The notes: generated from the sequence alone by a model not told the origin. 64,000 bases of DNA from Hoylesella loescheii DSM 19665 = JCM 12249 = ATCC 15930 (GCF_000378085.1 NZ_KB899212.1:186001-250000); one strand, 5' to 3'. Shown: positions 35,093 to 44,855, counted from the stretch's first letter. Numbers and translations are program-made.

Positions 35093-35202
35093 GGTATATG
35101 TAAGTTGGAACCCTGTTCCAGGTTATCTGGAACATCCTTCCATGTTATCTGGAACACTGTTCCATGTGATGTGGAACAAAGTTACAGTTAAGCGATAAGG
35201 GA
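35093..35202. repeat. 22-bp palindromic array, copy 2 (five units)
   Basis: Units start at 35093, 35115, 35137, 35159 and 35181. The central three fit GTTCCA-N7-TGGAAC-N3 (one begins CTTCCA); the outer two are degenerate (GGTATA.., GTTACA..). It is non-coding, 150 bases after the accessory unit. Confidence 0.9.
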
Positions 35203-35219
35203 TGAAGGACTGAATAATG

Positions 35220-35270
35220 ATAACGCGAAAGCTCACTTCGTTGGTTTTCGGAGTTTTGCTTTCGCGTTAT
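35220..35270. terminator. Hairpin between convergent genes
   Basis: ATAACGCGAAAGC (35220-35232) pairs with GCTTTCGCGTTAT (35258-35270). It lies between the accessory unit and the convergent mutS-like gene and may end both transcripts, although no long T run follows. Confidence 0.65.
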
Positions 35271-35303
35271 AAATGCTCGTTAGACGTAAGCCAAGGGCAT
35301 GGC

Positions 35304-37115
35304 TTAGCGGTTCAATATTTTCTTTAATAAGAACGTGGCATTTTGGTTTTTGGCCACACCGCGCGTAATGCGGTACGAGTAAGTGACATCGTTGCCCAAC
35401 TCAATTTCAAAGCAATAGTTGGCGAAACGAGCGCTGTCTTCGTCTTCTAGCTTAGAAAGTTCAAGGTCGTGGGTGGCTACTATGCCGCTGGCTGGCATCT
35501 GCGACATGGTTTGTAGAAACAGTCGTGAGCCGTTGAGCTTGTCGAGCGAGTTTGTTCCCTTTAATATCTCGTCGAGAATAATAAAGGTGTTGGGATGCTG
35601 TTGGCAATAGTCGATAAGCTGTTCGAGACGAAGTAGTTCGGCGTTGAAGTAAGAAATGCCATGGGTGAGGTCGTCGGTGGTGCGCATGCTGCTGAAAAGC
35701 CAGAAGCACGAGACACGCATCTCGCTGGCGAAGACGGGCAGACCCGCCATGGCCAACACGTAGTTTATGCCCACGCACCTAAGAAATGTGCTTTTGCCAG
35801 CCATGTTGGCACCCGTAACGATGTGGTATTGGCCTTGCCGAATTTGTAGGTCGTTGCCCACAGCCTTTGTGCCTAAGAAGGGGTGGCGAAGGTTGGTGGC
35901 GTGGTAAACGATGTGGGGCGTGTCTTCAATTTGTGGCTGAACGGCCTCGGGGTGGTTGTAGCGGAAAGTGCCCAACGATACGAGGGCGTCCATCTGACTT
36001 AAGCTGTCTACCCACTGCGGAAAGCGTTGCAGGTTGCTATCTTGCCATTTTAAGAACTTACGAACTAGGAAGAAATCGCTAAGGAAGAGGGCATTGGCAA
36101 ACATCAGACCCAATATGTTGCTGCGACGATCTAGGCTTCCAACCGTTTGTTCCAGTTGTTTGAAGGCGTGCAATGCACCTTCTAGTTCGGTTTTCAGTTG
36201 TTTGTTTAGTGCGGCTCGCATCTCTTCGGCCGTGATAAGGGTAAGCAATTGCACACAGGCAGTAAGTTCGCTGTGCAGCAGGTTTGCCGTTTTGCTTACC
36301 GCACGCAGAGGTTTGGCACAGAGCAACATAACCGCAAAGAAGTTAATCATTCCCCACCAAATGGGGATGTTGGCATCAAGAGGCGTGAAGATGGCGAGCA
36401 AGACCGAGGCGAAGAAGCCCACGATGGAGGCACAAGCCAAGGCGAAGGGTAGGAAAGCGGTGGCAAAACGTGGTATGTTTACAGTAGAAGCCGCAGCGAT
36501 GGCTTGTGTAAGGCGTGCGCTGTCTATGCCGCCTGCCTTGCCTTTGCCTTGCGCAATGAAGTGCATTCGCCATGTTTGTTTGGTGGCCAGTTCGTCTATG
36601 GCATCGCGTTTTTGTTCTACCTCGGCCTTGGCTTGTGGCGTAGAGCCAGGCAAGCAGGTGAGTGACTGTGCCAAAGAATGGCTTCCGCCAGTTGAAACAG
36701 TGCGGTTGAGGCGATGAAAAAGCGATGAACGTCCGAAGATGTCAAGGTCGAGGGCAAAGGGATGGTGCGCATCAGCATGGCATGCACCATCGTCGAAGGG
36801 GGTGAAATCGCCTTCGAGATAACGCGCCTCGTCTTCGTAGGCTTGCCTTAACTGGTCGATGGCTGTGGTTGCAGCTTCGTTTTGCACATCAAATCGCCTG
36901 ATAATTACGTATAAGGCCAAGCAAACGGCAGCCAACCACAGTGTCCACGTGGCATTGTGAAGGGTGGTGGCGAGGACAATGAAGCCCAACATGGCGATGA
37001 AAGAGGTGATTTCGCCCGCCACAAAGTAGAGGTTACGGCGCTTTAAGCGCGCGAGTTGGGCTGCCAATAATGAGGCTTCAGAGCGATAGGAGTCTTTTAG
37101 GGTGGCTGATTTCAT
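35304..37115 (-). CDS. Membrane-anchored MutS-family ATPase
   Basis: 603 residues. The C-terminal about 200 residues are a MutS ATPase: Walker A GANMAGKSTFLR, then LFSSMRTTDDLTHGISYFNAE and Walker B FIILDEILKGTNSLDKLNGS. The N-terminal half lacks the mismatch-recognition domain and has two hydrophobic pairs (residues about 32-70 and 215-265), so it is probably bound to the inner membrane. Such proteins form a separate Bacteroidota group, not the repair MutS. The function is unknown. It is last in the hpt-to-mutS minus-strand series. Confidence 0.85.
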   Translation of the reverse strand: MKSATLKDSYRSEASLLAAQLARLKRRNLYFVAGEITSFIAMLGFIVLATTLHNATWTLWLAAVCLALYVIIRRFDVQNEAATTAIDQLRQAYEDEARYLEGDFTPFDDGACHADAHHPFALDLDIFGRSSLFHRLNRTVSTGGSHSLAQSLTCLPGSTPQAKAEVEQKRDAIDELATKQTWRMHFIAQGKGKAGGIDSARLTQAIAAASTVNIPRFATAFLPFALACASIVGFFASVLLAIFTPLDANIPIWWGMINFFAVMLLCAKPLRAVSKTANLLHSELTACVQLLTLITAEEMRAALNKQLKTELEGALHAFKQLEQTVGSLDRRSNILGLMFANALFLSDFFLVRKFLKWQDSNLQRFPQWVDSLSQMDALVSLGTFRYNHPEAVQPQIEDTPHIVYHATNLRHPFLGTKAVGNDLQIRQGQYHIVTGANMAGKSTFLRCVGINYVLAMAGLPVFASEMRVSCFWLFSSMRTTDDLTHGISYFNAELLRLEQLIDYCQQHPNTFIILDEILKGTNSLDKLNGSRLFLQTMSQMPASGIVATHDLELSKLEDEDSARFANYCFEIELGNDVTYSYRITRGVAKNQNATFLLKKILNR

Positions 37116-37253
37116 GAGCGTGAGTAGGTGTTTTTTAGGTTTTACGAGGGGTTATGGGGTTTCTAGGGATGCTAGGTTTTGAAGGATAGCTATGACTTCT
37201 AGGAGTTTTGGAGGCTGCTGGAAGGGCTAGATCACTAGACGATTAGCCACCGC

Positions 37254-37808
37254 TTATTCTTCCATCCAATAATCCACGTCGGGATTTATCTCGCGTGCCA
37301 CTTCTCCTTCTCTGCGTTCGTCGAAGTCGAGTAGGCCGTAGCGGTCAACGGAATACACCTTGCGTTCGTAGTTGGCCACAAGCGTTTGCATGAAGTTAAC
37401 GGAGTTAAGGCTCACGGTGTCGATAAAGGCGAACTCGTCTAGGAAGGTGATTGCCACCTCGTCTGTTGTCCTGTTGATGGCGTAATAACCCCTTTCGCCA
37501 TCGTGCAACAAGGGCAACCACTCTGCGCCATGTACCAATTTCAGCGCTTCGTAGGCTGCCGACCACTCGCGCAAGTGGGGTAGGCGAAAGCCTGGAATAA
37601 AGTCGATGAAATCTTCGCGCTTGCATTGCCGAGGTGTGCCCGACACCTTATTATATATACACACAAGTAGAGCAGGGAGCGGTGTGCCTGCGGCAAACTC
37701 CATTTTTTGTGTGGCCTCGGGGTCGGGAAGCCCCAAACTCTCTGTGTAGCCCTTGCGTCTGGCTTCCGAAAGTGCGAGATATCTGTCGAAAAGCTGTTGT
37801 ATGTCCAT
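37254..37808 (-). CDS. SMI1/KNR4-like protein
   Basis: 184 residues, acidic, no signal peptide. LPALLVCIYNKVSGTP, then LREWSAAYEAL, and AEWLPLLHDGERGYYAINR with the acidic IDTVSLNSV stretch after it fit the SMI1/KNR4 fold, whose bacterial members often act as immunity proteins or bind partner proteins. No toxin gene is adjacent; the neighbours are an M23 protein (54 bases away) and the membrane MutS. The family assignment is from pattern only. Confidence 0.65.
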   Translation of the reverse strand: MDIQQLFDRYLALSEARRKGYTESLGLPDPEATQKMEFAAGTPLPALLVCIYNKVSGTPRQCKREDFIDFIPGFRLPHLREWSAAYEALKLVHGAEWLPLLHDGERGYYAINRTTDEVAITFLDEFAFIDTVSLNSVNFMQTLVANYERKVYSVDRYGLLDFDERREGEVAREINPDVDYWMEE

Positions 37809-37862
37809 CTTCTATTTGTGGTTTATTGATTGCTGTTTACCGTTTATCGTTTGCCCAGGTCT

Positions 37863-39107
37863 TTATCGTTTCGACTTGTCTACACGCACAATGCCACTGG
37901 CATGCACCAATGTATGCTGGTGTAGGGTTTTCGAAGCGTGGTTGAAAACCAATGCGGGGTCTATGCGTCTGCCCTTAAACGACACCTCGAAGTGCAAGTG
38001 TTCGGTGGTGGCACGGCCCGTTCGTCCCGTCAGTCCGATAACATCGCCGGCCTTAACAGCCTGTCCCACCTTCACCAAGTTGCGTGATTGGTGGCTGTAA
38101 AGCGTTTCTAAGCCGTTGTCGTGACGAATAACGATGCAGTTGCCATAACCGAAATAGGGGCCAGAACGAGTGACAATGCCACTGAATGCAGCAAGTATCT
38201 TGTCGTTAGGACGGGTCTTAACGTCGACACCCGAATGTCTTCGGCGACCGCCGTAGGGGCTGATGACGTGGCTTCCAGGTAGCGGATAGGCCCATTCTTT
38301 GTGCGAGAAGTCGGCGAGAACCAGCTTATTGCCCGAGTTGTTCTTGCCCGACTTTTGGGGTTTGAGCAGTGTTTTCTCGTTTGCCTTTTTCTCATCGGCA
38401 AGCATTTTCTCTTCTTCTTTCAGGCGTTTGGCCTCTTCTTTCTTGGCTTTTTCTTCCTCCTTGCGAGCCTTTTTCTCGTCGTCTTTCGCCTTCTTCTCGG
38501 CTAAGAGTTTTTCTTCTAGGTCTTTTTCGGTGGCCTGCCTTACCAAAACGCGATGGCCTTTTTTCTCAAATCGCAGCACCGTTTTGTGCAATTTCTGACC
38601 ATAGATGTCTATGATGGTTAGCGGATTGATGCGCCCACCGTTCACCATTGTAAGGAGAGCCATGCGCCCCTTTCCGCTTTTCGTACCCACGATGGCGATG
38701 CTTTGGCCAGCCTCTACCATTTGGTTGGGCTTCACAAGGTTTTGCGCGTTGTGCGCATACACGGTTTCCAGACCGTTATCGTGGCGTATCACCACCACGT
38801 TTCCCCACTGTTTGTTCTTTCGGGCCAGCCTAACCCTTCCCGGTAGCATAGCCTTTACGGCATCACCTTTCTGCGTGGTAATCTCCAACACATCTCCCCC
38901 GATGGCCTTCGACTTACCTACGGGTAGCGGGAAAGCGAAGTTCTTGTGCCCAATGGCGGTGAGATCGATGTAGAAAACATCGCCCTTATCGAACAATCCA
39001 GGCGTCGCGATACTTATCTGTTGCATTTCGGCAGCAGTGAAATGGTCGTCAGCAGGCTTGCCCGCGATGAAGATCAACGCGAGGAGAAGTGTGGTAAGCT
39101 GTTTCAT
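37863..39107 (-). CDS. M23 (LytM) family protein with one intact and one degenerate domain
   Basis: 414 residues from MKQLTTLLLALIFIAGK, which is a signal peptide; an ATG 20 codons upstream gives no better start. The first LytM-like domain (about 45-170) keeps the fold signature VVIRHDNGLETVYAHN but lacks both the His-x-x-x-Asp and His-x-His zinc ligands. A long charged helix rich in Glu, Lys and Ala follows (about 190-255). The second domain (about 275-400) has the ligands in RRRHSGVDVKT and HLHFEVS, so it should be an active endopeptidase or an activator of amidases. It acts in the periplasm. pgeF lies 75 bases upstream on the same strand. Confidence 0.9.
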   Translation of the reverse strand: MKQLTTLLLALIFIAGKPADDHFTAAEMQQISIATPGLFDKGDVFYIDLTAIGHKNFAFPLPVGKSKAIGGDVLEITTQKGDAVKAMLPGRVRLARKNKQWGNVVVIRHDNGLETVYAHNAQNLVKPNQMVEAGQSIAIVGTKSGKGRMALLTMVNGGRINPLTIIDIYGQKLHKTVLRFEKKGHRVLVRQATEKDLEEKLLAEKKAKDDEKKARKEEEKAKKEEAKRLKEEEKMLADEKKANEKTLLKPQKSGKNNSGNKLVLADFSHKEWAYPLPGSHVISPYGGRRRHSGVDVKTRPNDKILAAFSGIVTRSGPYFGYGNCIVIRHDNGLETLYSHQSRNLVKVGQAVKAGDVIGLTGRTGRATTEHLHFEVSFKGRRIDPALVFNHASKTLHQHTLVHASGIVRVDKSKR

Positions 39108-39182
39108 TTGTATAAAATATATATGCGAACAGGCACTAGCCAACACCGCCACGCTAAGTGGCGACAAGCCTTTTGGCCATGT

Positions 39183-39956
39183 TCAGCTGATGGTAACGCC
39201 CGTAAATATGCGGCCAGAGTTGATGCCCAGCCTTCGGGCAGAAAAGAATTCGTTGCAGCGGTCGTATGTACAGATGTCCGTTGCATATATGTTTTCGGCC
39301 TTCAAACCCGCCTCTTGCAATTGCAGTTGGTTGCATAAGGGCAGGTTGATGTGCCATTTTTCGTATCGTTTAGCTATCTCGCCCATGGGGAATGCAGCGT
39401 TGGCAAAGGCCTCGTACACCTCGTCGCCTACCTCAAAGTTTTGCAGCGATATGCCAGGGGCAATAACGGCGCGCAGGGTTTGCGGGTTGGTGGCGAAGGC
39501 CGTGCGCATCTGGGCGATGGCGTTTTGTGCGATGCGCTTCACCGTTCCGCGCCATCCGGCATGGATGGCAGCCGTTGCACGATGTTCGGCATCGTAAAGA
39601 ATGATGGGTATGCAGTCGGCCGTAGATACGCCGATACACACGCCAGGCACGTTGGTGATAAGTGCGTCCACGCCTTCGAGCACCATCTGGCGCACTTCTT
39701 TTGGCATGGAAAGTAGCTCGTTACCCACCTGTCGCACCGTTGTTTCGTGGGTTTGGTGGGGCATAACGAGGTTTGTGGGGGCGATACCAAGCATGTGGCA
39801 CAGGCTGTTAAGGTTTTGTGCCACGTGCTCGGGGTTGTCGCCACAATAGGGGTTGATGTTGAAATGAGCGTAAGCACCTTGGCTTGTGCCATCGGCACGC
39901 ATGGTGCTAAAGGCGTGGATGCCGTCGCCAAGCGCGTATTCCAATAGCTTAGGCAT
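39183..39956 (-). CDS. pgeF: Peptidoglycan editing factor (YfiH/laccase-domain family)
   Basis: 257 residues from [20 protein letters not shown]; the first codons overlap the end of obg by 8 bases. The metal-site residues of the family are visible in [19 protein letters not shown] and [10 protein letters not shown]. The PgeF activity described in Escherichia coli removes wrongly added residues, such as L-Ser, from UDP-MurNAc; other members act on purine nucleosides. The M23 gene just downstream suits a cell-wall role. Confidence 0.92.
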   Translation of the reverse strand: MPKLLEYALGDGIHAFSTMRADGTSQGAYAHFNINPYCGDNPEHVAQNLNSLCHMLGIAPTNLVMPHQTHETTVRQVGNELLSMPKEVRQMVLEGVDALITNVPGVCIGVSTADCIPIILYDAEHRATAAIHAGWRGTVKRIAQNAIAQMRTAFATNPQTLRAVIAPGISLQNFEVGDEVYEAFANAAFPMGEIAKRYEKWHINLPLCNQLQLQEAGLKAENIYATDICTYDRCNEFFSARRLGINSGRIFTGVTIS

Positions 39957-41115
39957 CGTCTTCCTCCTCGTATTCAAAGTCGTCTAGGTCTTCAATGTCG
40001 GCGTCGATGTACTCCACTTCGAAGTCTTCACCCTCGTCGGCCAGTTCTTGCGCAAAGTTCCTGATGTCTTTATCGCGGTGAACGAGGGTGTCTTCGGCCA
40101 TGATACTTTGCAGCTTATTGCTCTCGCTGTTCAGCTCTCGCCAAAGGATGTCTTTCAATTCAGACAGCCCCAGACCCGTAACAGACGATATAAACACCAC
40201 GGGAAGATCGGTGGGTAGCGTCTCGCGAAGCATCTCCATCAACTCTTCGTCTAGCAAGTCGCATTTGGTAACAGCCAATACGCGGTGCTTATCGTTCAGT
40301 TCGGGATTGAAGTTGTTTAGCTCGTTGAGCAGCACCTCGTACTCTTTCTTGATGTCGTCGGTATCGCCAGGCACCATAAAGAGCAGCAACGAGTTGCGCT
40401 CGATGTGTCGAAGAAAACGCAATCCCAAACCTTTTCCCTCGCTTGCGCCCTCGATTATGCCTGGAATATCGGCCATAACAAACGACTTATGGTCGTGATA
40501 GGCCACGATGCCGAGCGATGGTTCGAGGGTGGTGAAAGGGTAGTTGGCAATCTTGGGACGTGCCGAAGAGAGCGAAGAAAGCAGCGTAGACTTGCCCGCA
40601 TTGGGGAAACCCACCAACCCGACATCGGCAAGAAGCTTCAGTTCGAGTATGATGGTCATCTCTTCCATTGGTTCTCCGGGCTGCGCATAGCGTGGCGTTT
40701 GGTTGGTGGCGGTGCGGAATTGGAAGTTGCCCAGTCCTCCTCTACCGCCTTTGAGCAACATCACCACCTGTCCGTCGTGCATCACGTCGCAGACGAATTT
40801 GCCCGTTTCGGCATTATACACCACAGTTCCGCACGGCACATCGATATACATATCCTTGCCGTCGGTTCCGTGGCACTTGTCTCTTCCACCGTTTCCGCCA
40901 TGCTCGGCGAACACGTGGCGTTGGTATTTCAGGTGCAACAGGGTCCAGTAGTTGTGGTTTCCGCGCAGGTAGATGTTGCCTCCGCGTCCGCCGTCGCCAC
41001 CGTCGGGACCGCCATTAGGGTTGTATTTTACGCGCCTAAGGTGCATAGATCCCCTTCCGCCCTTACCCGAGCGGCAGTAAATCTTAACGTAGTCTACAAA
41101 GTTTGATTCGGGCAT
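39949..41115 (-). CDS. obg: Obg GTPase
   Basis: 388 residues from [20 protein letters not shown]. The glycine-rich Obg fold is clear ([30 protein letters not shown]), then the G domain with G1 [10 protein letters not shown]3 DIPGIIEG and G4 TKCD. The C-terminus is an acidic tail (YEEEDDA). Obg associates with the 50S ribosomal subunit and is generally essential. The start is 7 bases after adk, and the end overlaps pgeF by 8 bases. Confidence 0.96.
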   Translation of the reverse strand: MPESNFVDYVKIYCRSGKGGRGSMHLRRVKYNPNGGPDGGDGGRGGNIYLRGNHNYWTLLHLKYQRHVFAEHGGNGGRDKCHGTDGKDMYIDVPCGTVVYNAETGKFVCDVMHDGQVVMLLKGGRGGLGNFQFRTATNQTPRYAQPGEPMEEMTIILELKLLADVGLVGFPNAGKSTLLSSLSSARPKIANYPFTTLEPSLGIVAYHDHKSFVMADIPGIIEGASEGKGLGLRFLRHIERNSLLLFMVPGDTDDIKKEYEVLLNELNNFNPELNDKHRVLAVTKCDLLDEELMEMLRETLPTDLPVVFISSVTGLGLSELKDILWRELNSESNKLQSIMAEDTLVHRDKDIRNFAQELADEGEDFEVEYIDADIEDLDDFEYEEEDDA

Positions 41116-41122
41116 GAGCAGT

Positions 41123-41695
41123 TTAGATGTTGTCAATCACGGCACATACGTCGGCAAAGATGCGGTCTAATTCGCCCAATCCGTCGATGTGATTGTGAAT
41201 GTTTTCGGTTTTATACCATTCGATGAGCGGTGCCGTTTGGTTGTGATACACGCCCAGTCGCTTTTTAATCGTTTCCTCGTTATCGTCTGTTCGTCCGCTT
41301 TGTTGTCCGCGCAACACCAGTCGTTTCATCAGTTCTTCTTCGGGAACGTCCAATTCGATCATGGCCGCCACTTTGTGTCCGCGTTCGGCCAGCATTGTTT
41401 TCAGGGCCTCGGCTTGCGGAATGGTACGTGGAAAACCATCGAAGATAACGCCCTTATGTTCTTTTCCGAAGCTGTCGTACACGCTGGCTAGGATGTCAAT
41501 CATCAGTTCATCGGGTATCAGTTGCCCGTTATCGATGTATCCTTTGGCGGTTTTTCCCAGTTCAGTGCCGTTCTTTATCTCGTTTCGTAGCACGTCGCCC
41601 GTTGAGATATGTTTGAAACCATACTTGGCGATCATCTTGTCGCTCTGTGTGCCTTTACCCGATCCGGGGGCACCGAAGATAACGATATTCTTCAT
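41123..41695 (-). CDS. adk: Adenylate kinase, short-lid form
   Basis: 190 residues. P-loop [10 protein letters not shown] at the N-terminus, [17 protein letters not shown] and [13 protein letters not shown]. The lid lacks the insertion seen in long-form bacterial enzymes, as is usual in Bacteroidota. It balances ATP, ADP and AMP in the cytoplasm. It precedes obg by 7 bases, implying co-transcription. Confidence 0.96.
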   Translation of the reverse strand: MKNIVIFGAPGSGKGTQSDKMIAKYGFKHISTGDVLRNEIKNGTELGKTAKGYIDNGQLIPDELMIDILASVYDSFGKEHKGVIFDGFPRTIPQAEALKTMLAERGHKVAAMIELDVPEEELMKRLVLRGQQSGRTDDNEETIKKRLGVYHNQTAPLIEWYKTENIHNHIDGLGELDRIFADVCAVIDNI

Positions 41696-41800
41696 TTCGT
41701 TGTGTTTATTTTGTTAGCGGCATTACTCTCGATTTCTCTCCGAGAAGAGCAGGGGAGCGGTATGCCTTGTTTATTTATGGTCTGATAATTTGTTGGTGTA

Positions 41801-42157
41801 GGCTTAACTTCTAAAAGTGAAAGGGTGAAAAGGTGAAAGGATGGCTAACGCCACCGATGCTTTTGGCTTAACTCCTTAACTCCTAAAAGTGAAAGGGTGA
41901 AAAGGTGAAAGGATGGCTAACGCCACCGATGCTTTTGGCTTAACTCCTTAACTCCATAACTCCTAAAATTGAAAGAGTGAAAAGGTGAAAAGGTGAGAAA
42001 ATGACTGACGTCACCTATGCATCTGACTTTACTCCTTAACTCCATAACTCCTTAACTCCTAAAAGTGAAAGGGTGAAAAGGTGAAAGAATGACTAACGTC
42101 ACCTATGCATTTGGCTTAACTCCTTAACTCCATAACTCCTTTAACTCCTAAGAAATG
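41801..42157. repeat. 8-bp-quantised tandem repeat between hpt and adk
   Basis: The phrase GGCTTAACTCC begins copies at 41801, 41865, 41937, 42025 and 42113. The copy lengths are 64, 72, 88 and 88 bases, all multiples of eight. Each copy is built of 8-base words such as GTGAAAGG, GTGAAAAG and GGCTTAAC. The rest of the gap (41696-41800) holds a fragment of the GCCTCACCCC-type repeat near 41740-41772 and no gene. Confidence 0.75.
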
Positions 42158-42697
42158 CTATTCCTCCACCAAGGTGTAGATGTCTCTTAGGTTGCGGCCT
42201 TGCTGGTTATAATCCAGTCCATAACCCACGATAAAGTCGTTGGGGATTTCGATGGCCGCGTATTCCACGTCGAGCGGAACCGTTAACCGGTCGGGCTTAA
42301 TCAGCAATGTGCAGATGTGTATCGACTTCGGGGCGCGCGTTCCGATGGTTTCAATCATGCGTTTTATCGTCAACCCCGACTCAACAATGTCTTCAATGAT
42401 GATAACCGTTCGTCCCGAGAGGTCTTCGTTGATACCAATCACCTCCTTGATTGTACCTGTCGAGGTGGTGCCTTGGTACGAAGCCAGCTTAACGAACGAT
42501 ATTTCGCAGGGTATGGTGAGCATGCGCATGAGGTCGGCAGCGAACATGAACGAGCCATTTAGCACTGCTAAGAGTATAGGGTTCTTGTCGGCCATGTCTT
42601 TGTTTATCCTGTCGGCAACGGCTTTAACACGCTCCTGAATTTCGGCTTCCGTAATAGACGTTTCGAAAACCTTATCTATCAATTTAATTCGAGACAT
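42158..42697 (-). CDS. hpt: Hypoxanthine phosphoribosyltransferase
   Basis: 179 residues. PRPP-binding loop VIIIEDIVESGLT, N-terminal LLAVLNGSFMFAADLMR, LIKPDRLTVPLDVEYA and the late IVGYGLDYNQQGRNL match the bacterial HPRT family. It converts hypoxanthine or guanine with PRPP to IMP or GMP in purine salvage. A -7 element TATTTTTG is present on the minus strand at 42721-42728. The 460-base repeat gap before adk makes shared transcription uncertain. Confidence 0.96.
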   Translation of the reverse strand: MSRIKLIDKVFETSITEAEIQERVKAVADRINKDMADKNPILLAVLNGSFMFAADLMRMLTIPCEISFVKLASYQGTTSTGTIKEVIGINEDLSGRTVIIIEDIVESGLTIKRMIETIGTRAPKSIHICTLLIKPDRLTVPLDVEYAAIEIPNDFIVGYGLDYNQQGRNLRDIYTLVEE

Positions 42698-42720
42698 AAA
42701 ATCTTTTTGCTTTTAGGCTG

Positions 42721-42728
42721 CAAAAATA
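42721..42728 (-). promoter_or_regulatory. -7 element of hpt
   Basis: TATTTTTG on the minus strand, 23 bases upstream of the start at 42697. No well-spaced -33 element is seen. The remainder of the gap up to 43063 shows nothing I can assign. Confidence 0.5.
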
Positions 42729-43063
42729 CGAAAAAAAAGTGGAACACGGGGCGTAGGTAACGTTATTTAGGTTTTGAAGTGGTGTGAAAAGGCTGTGCTT
42801 CGCCTTACCCTATGGCGTCTCATTTACTTCTTTGCGAATGTCGTGCTTTTGTTCTTCGTTTGCTCTTGGGTGTTTTTTCACGAATTAATAGCTCTGCCTT
42901 CTCCCCCTCGCCTCTCCCTCGTTGCCCAGCTTTAAACGGCTTCGGCCCATGTCTAGCCATAGTCTTTTAAGTGTATAACAATGTATGCCGTAAAGCAGTT
43001 TTTCAATACATTTTGTTCGTATTTGCGCTTAAAGAACATAATAATATGTAAATGTTGGTAGCT

Positions 43064-43098
43064 TTTGACTATCAGATGTAATTTAATTTGTATTTTTG
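43064..43098 (+). promoter_or_regulatory. Promoter of the NAD(P)HX repair gene
   Basis: TTTG (43064-43067), then a 23-base spacer and TATTTTTG (43091-43098). The ATG starts only seven bases after the -7 element, so the message may be leaderless. Confidence 0.5.
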
Positions 43099-43104
43099 CA
43101 CATT

Positions 43105-44619
43105 ATGAAGATATTCACCGGCGCTCAGATTAAAGAGCTAGATAAGTTTACGATAGAGAACGAGCCCGTGGCGAGCATCGACCTTATGGAGCGTGCCGCT
43201 AAGGCTATTGTGCGCGCTTTACGAGAAGAATGGGACAATAGAACGCCCTTTGTGGTGTTTGCTGGCCCAGGAAACAACGGCGGGGACGCGTTAGCCGTGT
43301 CTCGTTTGTTGGCCGAAGCGGGCTATAACGTAAAGGTGTATCTCTTCAATGTTAACGACAGGCTCTCGGCCGACTGTGCCACTAACAAGCAGAGGACCAT
43401 AGATTGTAAGCGCATCAAATCCTTTACGGAGGTGTTGGTAGACTTCGATCCGCCCAAACTAACGCCCGAAACGGTGGTGATAGACGGCCTTTTCGGTTCG
43501 GGATTGACCAAAACGCTCACCGGTGGCTTTGCTTCGCTGGTGAAATACATCAACCAGTCGCCTTGCAAGGTTGTGAGTATCGACCTGCCTTCGGGACTAA
43601 TGACCGAAGACAACACGCATAACGTGAAGGCTCACATTGTGAGAGCGCATCTCACATTGACGTTACAGCAGAAGAAGTTGGCCATGCTTTTCGAAGACAA
43701 CCAACAGTTTATAGGTCGTTTGCGTGTGCTAGATATCAGGCTTAGCCAAAAGTATATCGAGCAGACGAACACCAACTTCCAGATATTGGAAGAAAGCGAC
43801 GTGCGCGAACGACTGCTTACGCGTGGCGATTTCGTTAATAAGGGCCTGATGGGACATGCCCTCATCGTGGCAGGAAGTTATGGAATGGCGGGCGCTGCAG
43901 TGCTCGCTGGCCGTGCTTGTATGCGTTCGGGCGTGGGAAAACTTACCGTTTGCACGCCCCGACGTAACTACGACGTGATGCAAATATCGCTTCCCGAGGC
44001 CATTTTAAGTACGGGTAAGGAAGATTATTTCTTCACCGAACCTCTCGATACCGAGCATTACGATGCCGTGGGCATGGGTCCTGGCATGGGACAACACGAA
44101 GATACCGCCATCGCGCTTATCTCGCAAATTCGCCGAACACAATGTCCCATGGTGATAGATGCCGATGCTCTGAACATCCTCGCATCGCACAAGGCTTGGA
44201 TGCAACAGCTGCCCGAACAGCTCATACTAACACCCCACGTGGGCGAATTCGACCGATTGGGGAACGGTGGCAGTGAAGGCGACTACGACCGACTGTCGAA
44301 AGCCATCGACTTGGCTCAACACCTGCATGCCTACATCTTGCTGAAAGGTCACTATTCGGCACTGTGCATGCCCGATGGAAGGGTGTATTTCAACCCCACA
44401 GGTAATGCAGGTATGGCCACGGCAGGCAGTGGCGACGTGCTAACGGGCGTGATAACCGGGTTGTTGGCACGTGGTTACGACCGCGAAAATGCCTGCATCG
44501 TGGGTATGTACCTTCATGGCTTGGCTGGCGATTTGGCTGCAAAACAATTGGGACAGGAAAGTTTGATGGCTGGCGACATTATCGCGCACCTGCCACAGGC
44601 GTTTGAATTTCTAGGATAA
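43105..44619 (+). CDS. nnrD: Bifunctional NAD(P)HX epimerase / ADP-dependent dehydratase
   Basis: 504 residues from MKIFTGAQIKELDKFTIENE, the usual start of the family; a TTG three codons upstream overlaps the promoter. The N-terminal NnrE epimerase (about 1-215) shows FAGPGNNGGDALAVSR and IDGLFGSGLT. The C-terminal NnrD kinase-fold dehydratase (about 225-500) shows GMGPGMGQHEDT, PMVIDADALN, LTPHVGEFDRL and TAGSGDVLTGVITGLL. Together they repair hydrated NADH and NADPH. The gene is monocistronic and divergent from hpt. Confidence 0.95.
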   Translation: MKIFTGAQIKELDKFTIENEPVASIDLMERAAKAIVRALREEWDNRTPFVVFAGPGNNGGDALAVSRLLAEAGYNVKVYLFNVNDRLSADCATNKQRTIDCKRIKSFTEVLVDFDPPKLTPETVVIDGLFGSGLTKTLTGGFASLVKYINQSPCKVVSIDLPSGLMTEDNTHNVKAHIVRAHLTLTLQQKKLAMLFEDNQQFIGRLRVLDIRLSQKYIEQTNTNFQILEESDVRERLLTRGDFVNKGLMGHALIVAGSYGMAGAAVLAGRACMRSGVGKLTVCTPRRNYDVMQISLPEAILSTGKEDYFFTEPLDTEHYDAVGMGPGMGQHEDTAIALISQIRRTQCPMVIDADALNILASHKAWMQQLPEQLILTPHVGEFDRLGNGGSEGDYDRLSKAIDLAQHLHAYILLKGHYSALCMPDGRVYFNPTGNAGMATAGSGDVLTGVITGLLARGYDRENACIVGMYLHGLAGDLAAKQLGQESLMAGDIIAHLPQAFEFLG

Positions 44620-44621
44620 TT

Positions 44622-44835
44622 ACAAGGAGTTAAGAAGTTAAAGGGTTAAGGAGTTAAGCCAAATGCCTGTGAGTTTCAGCGCTTGGCAAATAAGTATGCT
44701 TGTTGGCTTGATGGCGAATTTGAGCCAAGAGTTTCTTTAAGAGGCTTCTCCTTTCAATGCTCCAACCTTTCATTTTTAGGCCATTCTTCTCCTCCTTGTT
44801 AACCCATTAACTTGTCTACTTGTCAACTTGAAATT
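44622..44835. repeat. Intergenic 8-bp word tracts
   Basis: AAGGAGTT, AAGAAGTT, AAAGGGTT and AAGGAGTT run at 8-base steps near 44625-44660, and TTAACTTG, TCTACTTG, TCAACTTG near 44800-44832. The DNA between has no gene. Confidence 0.5.
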
Positions 44836-44855
44836 AAATAAACTCAACAACAGAT

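Noticed and set aside
37254..37808. SMI1/KNR4 protein as immunity partner of the PAAR-like unit
   Set aside because: It is on the opposite strand, more than 2 kb away and within a housekeeping series; no evidence links them.
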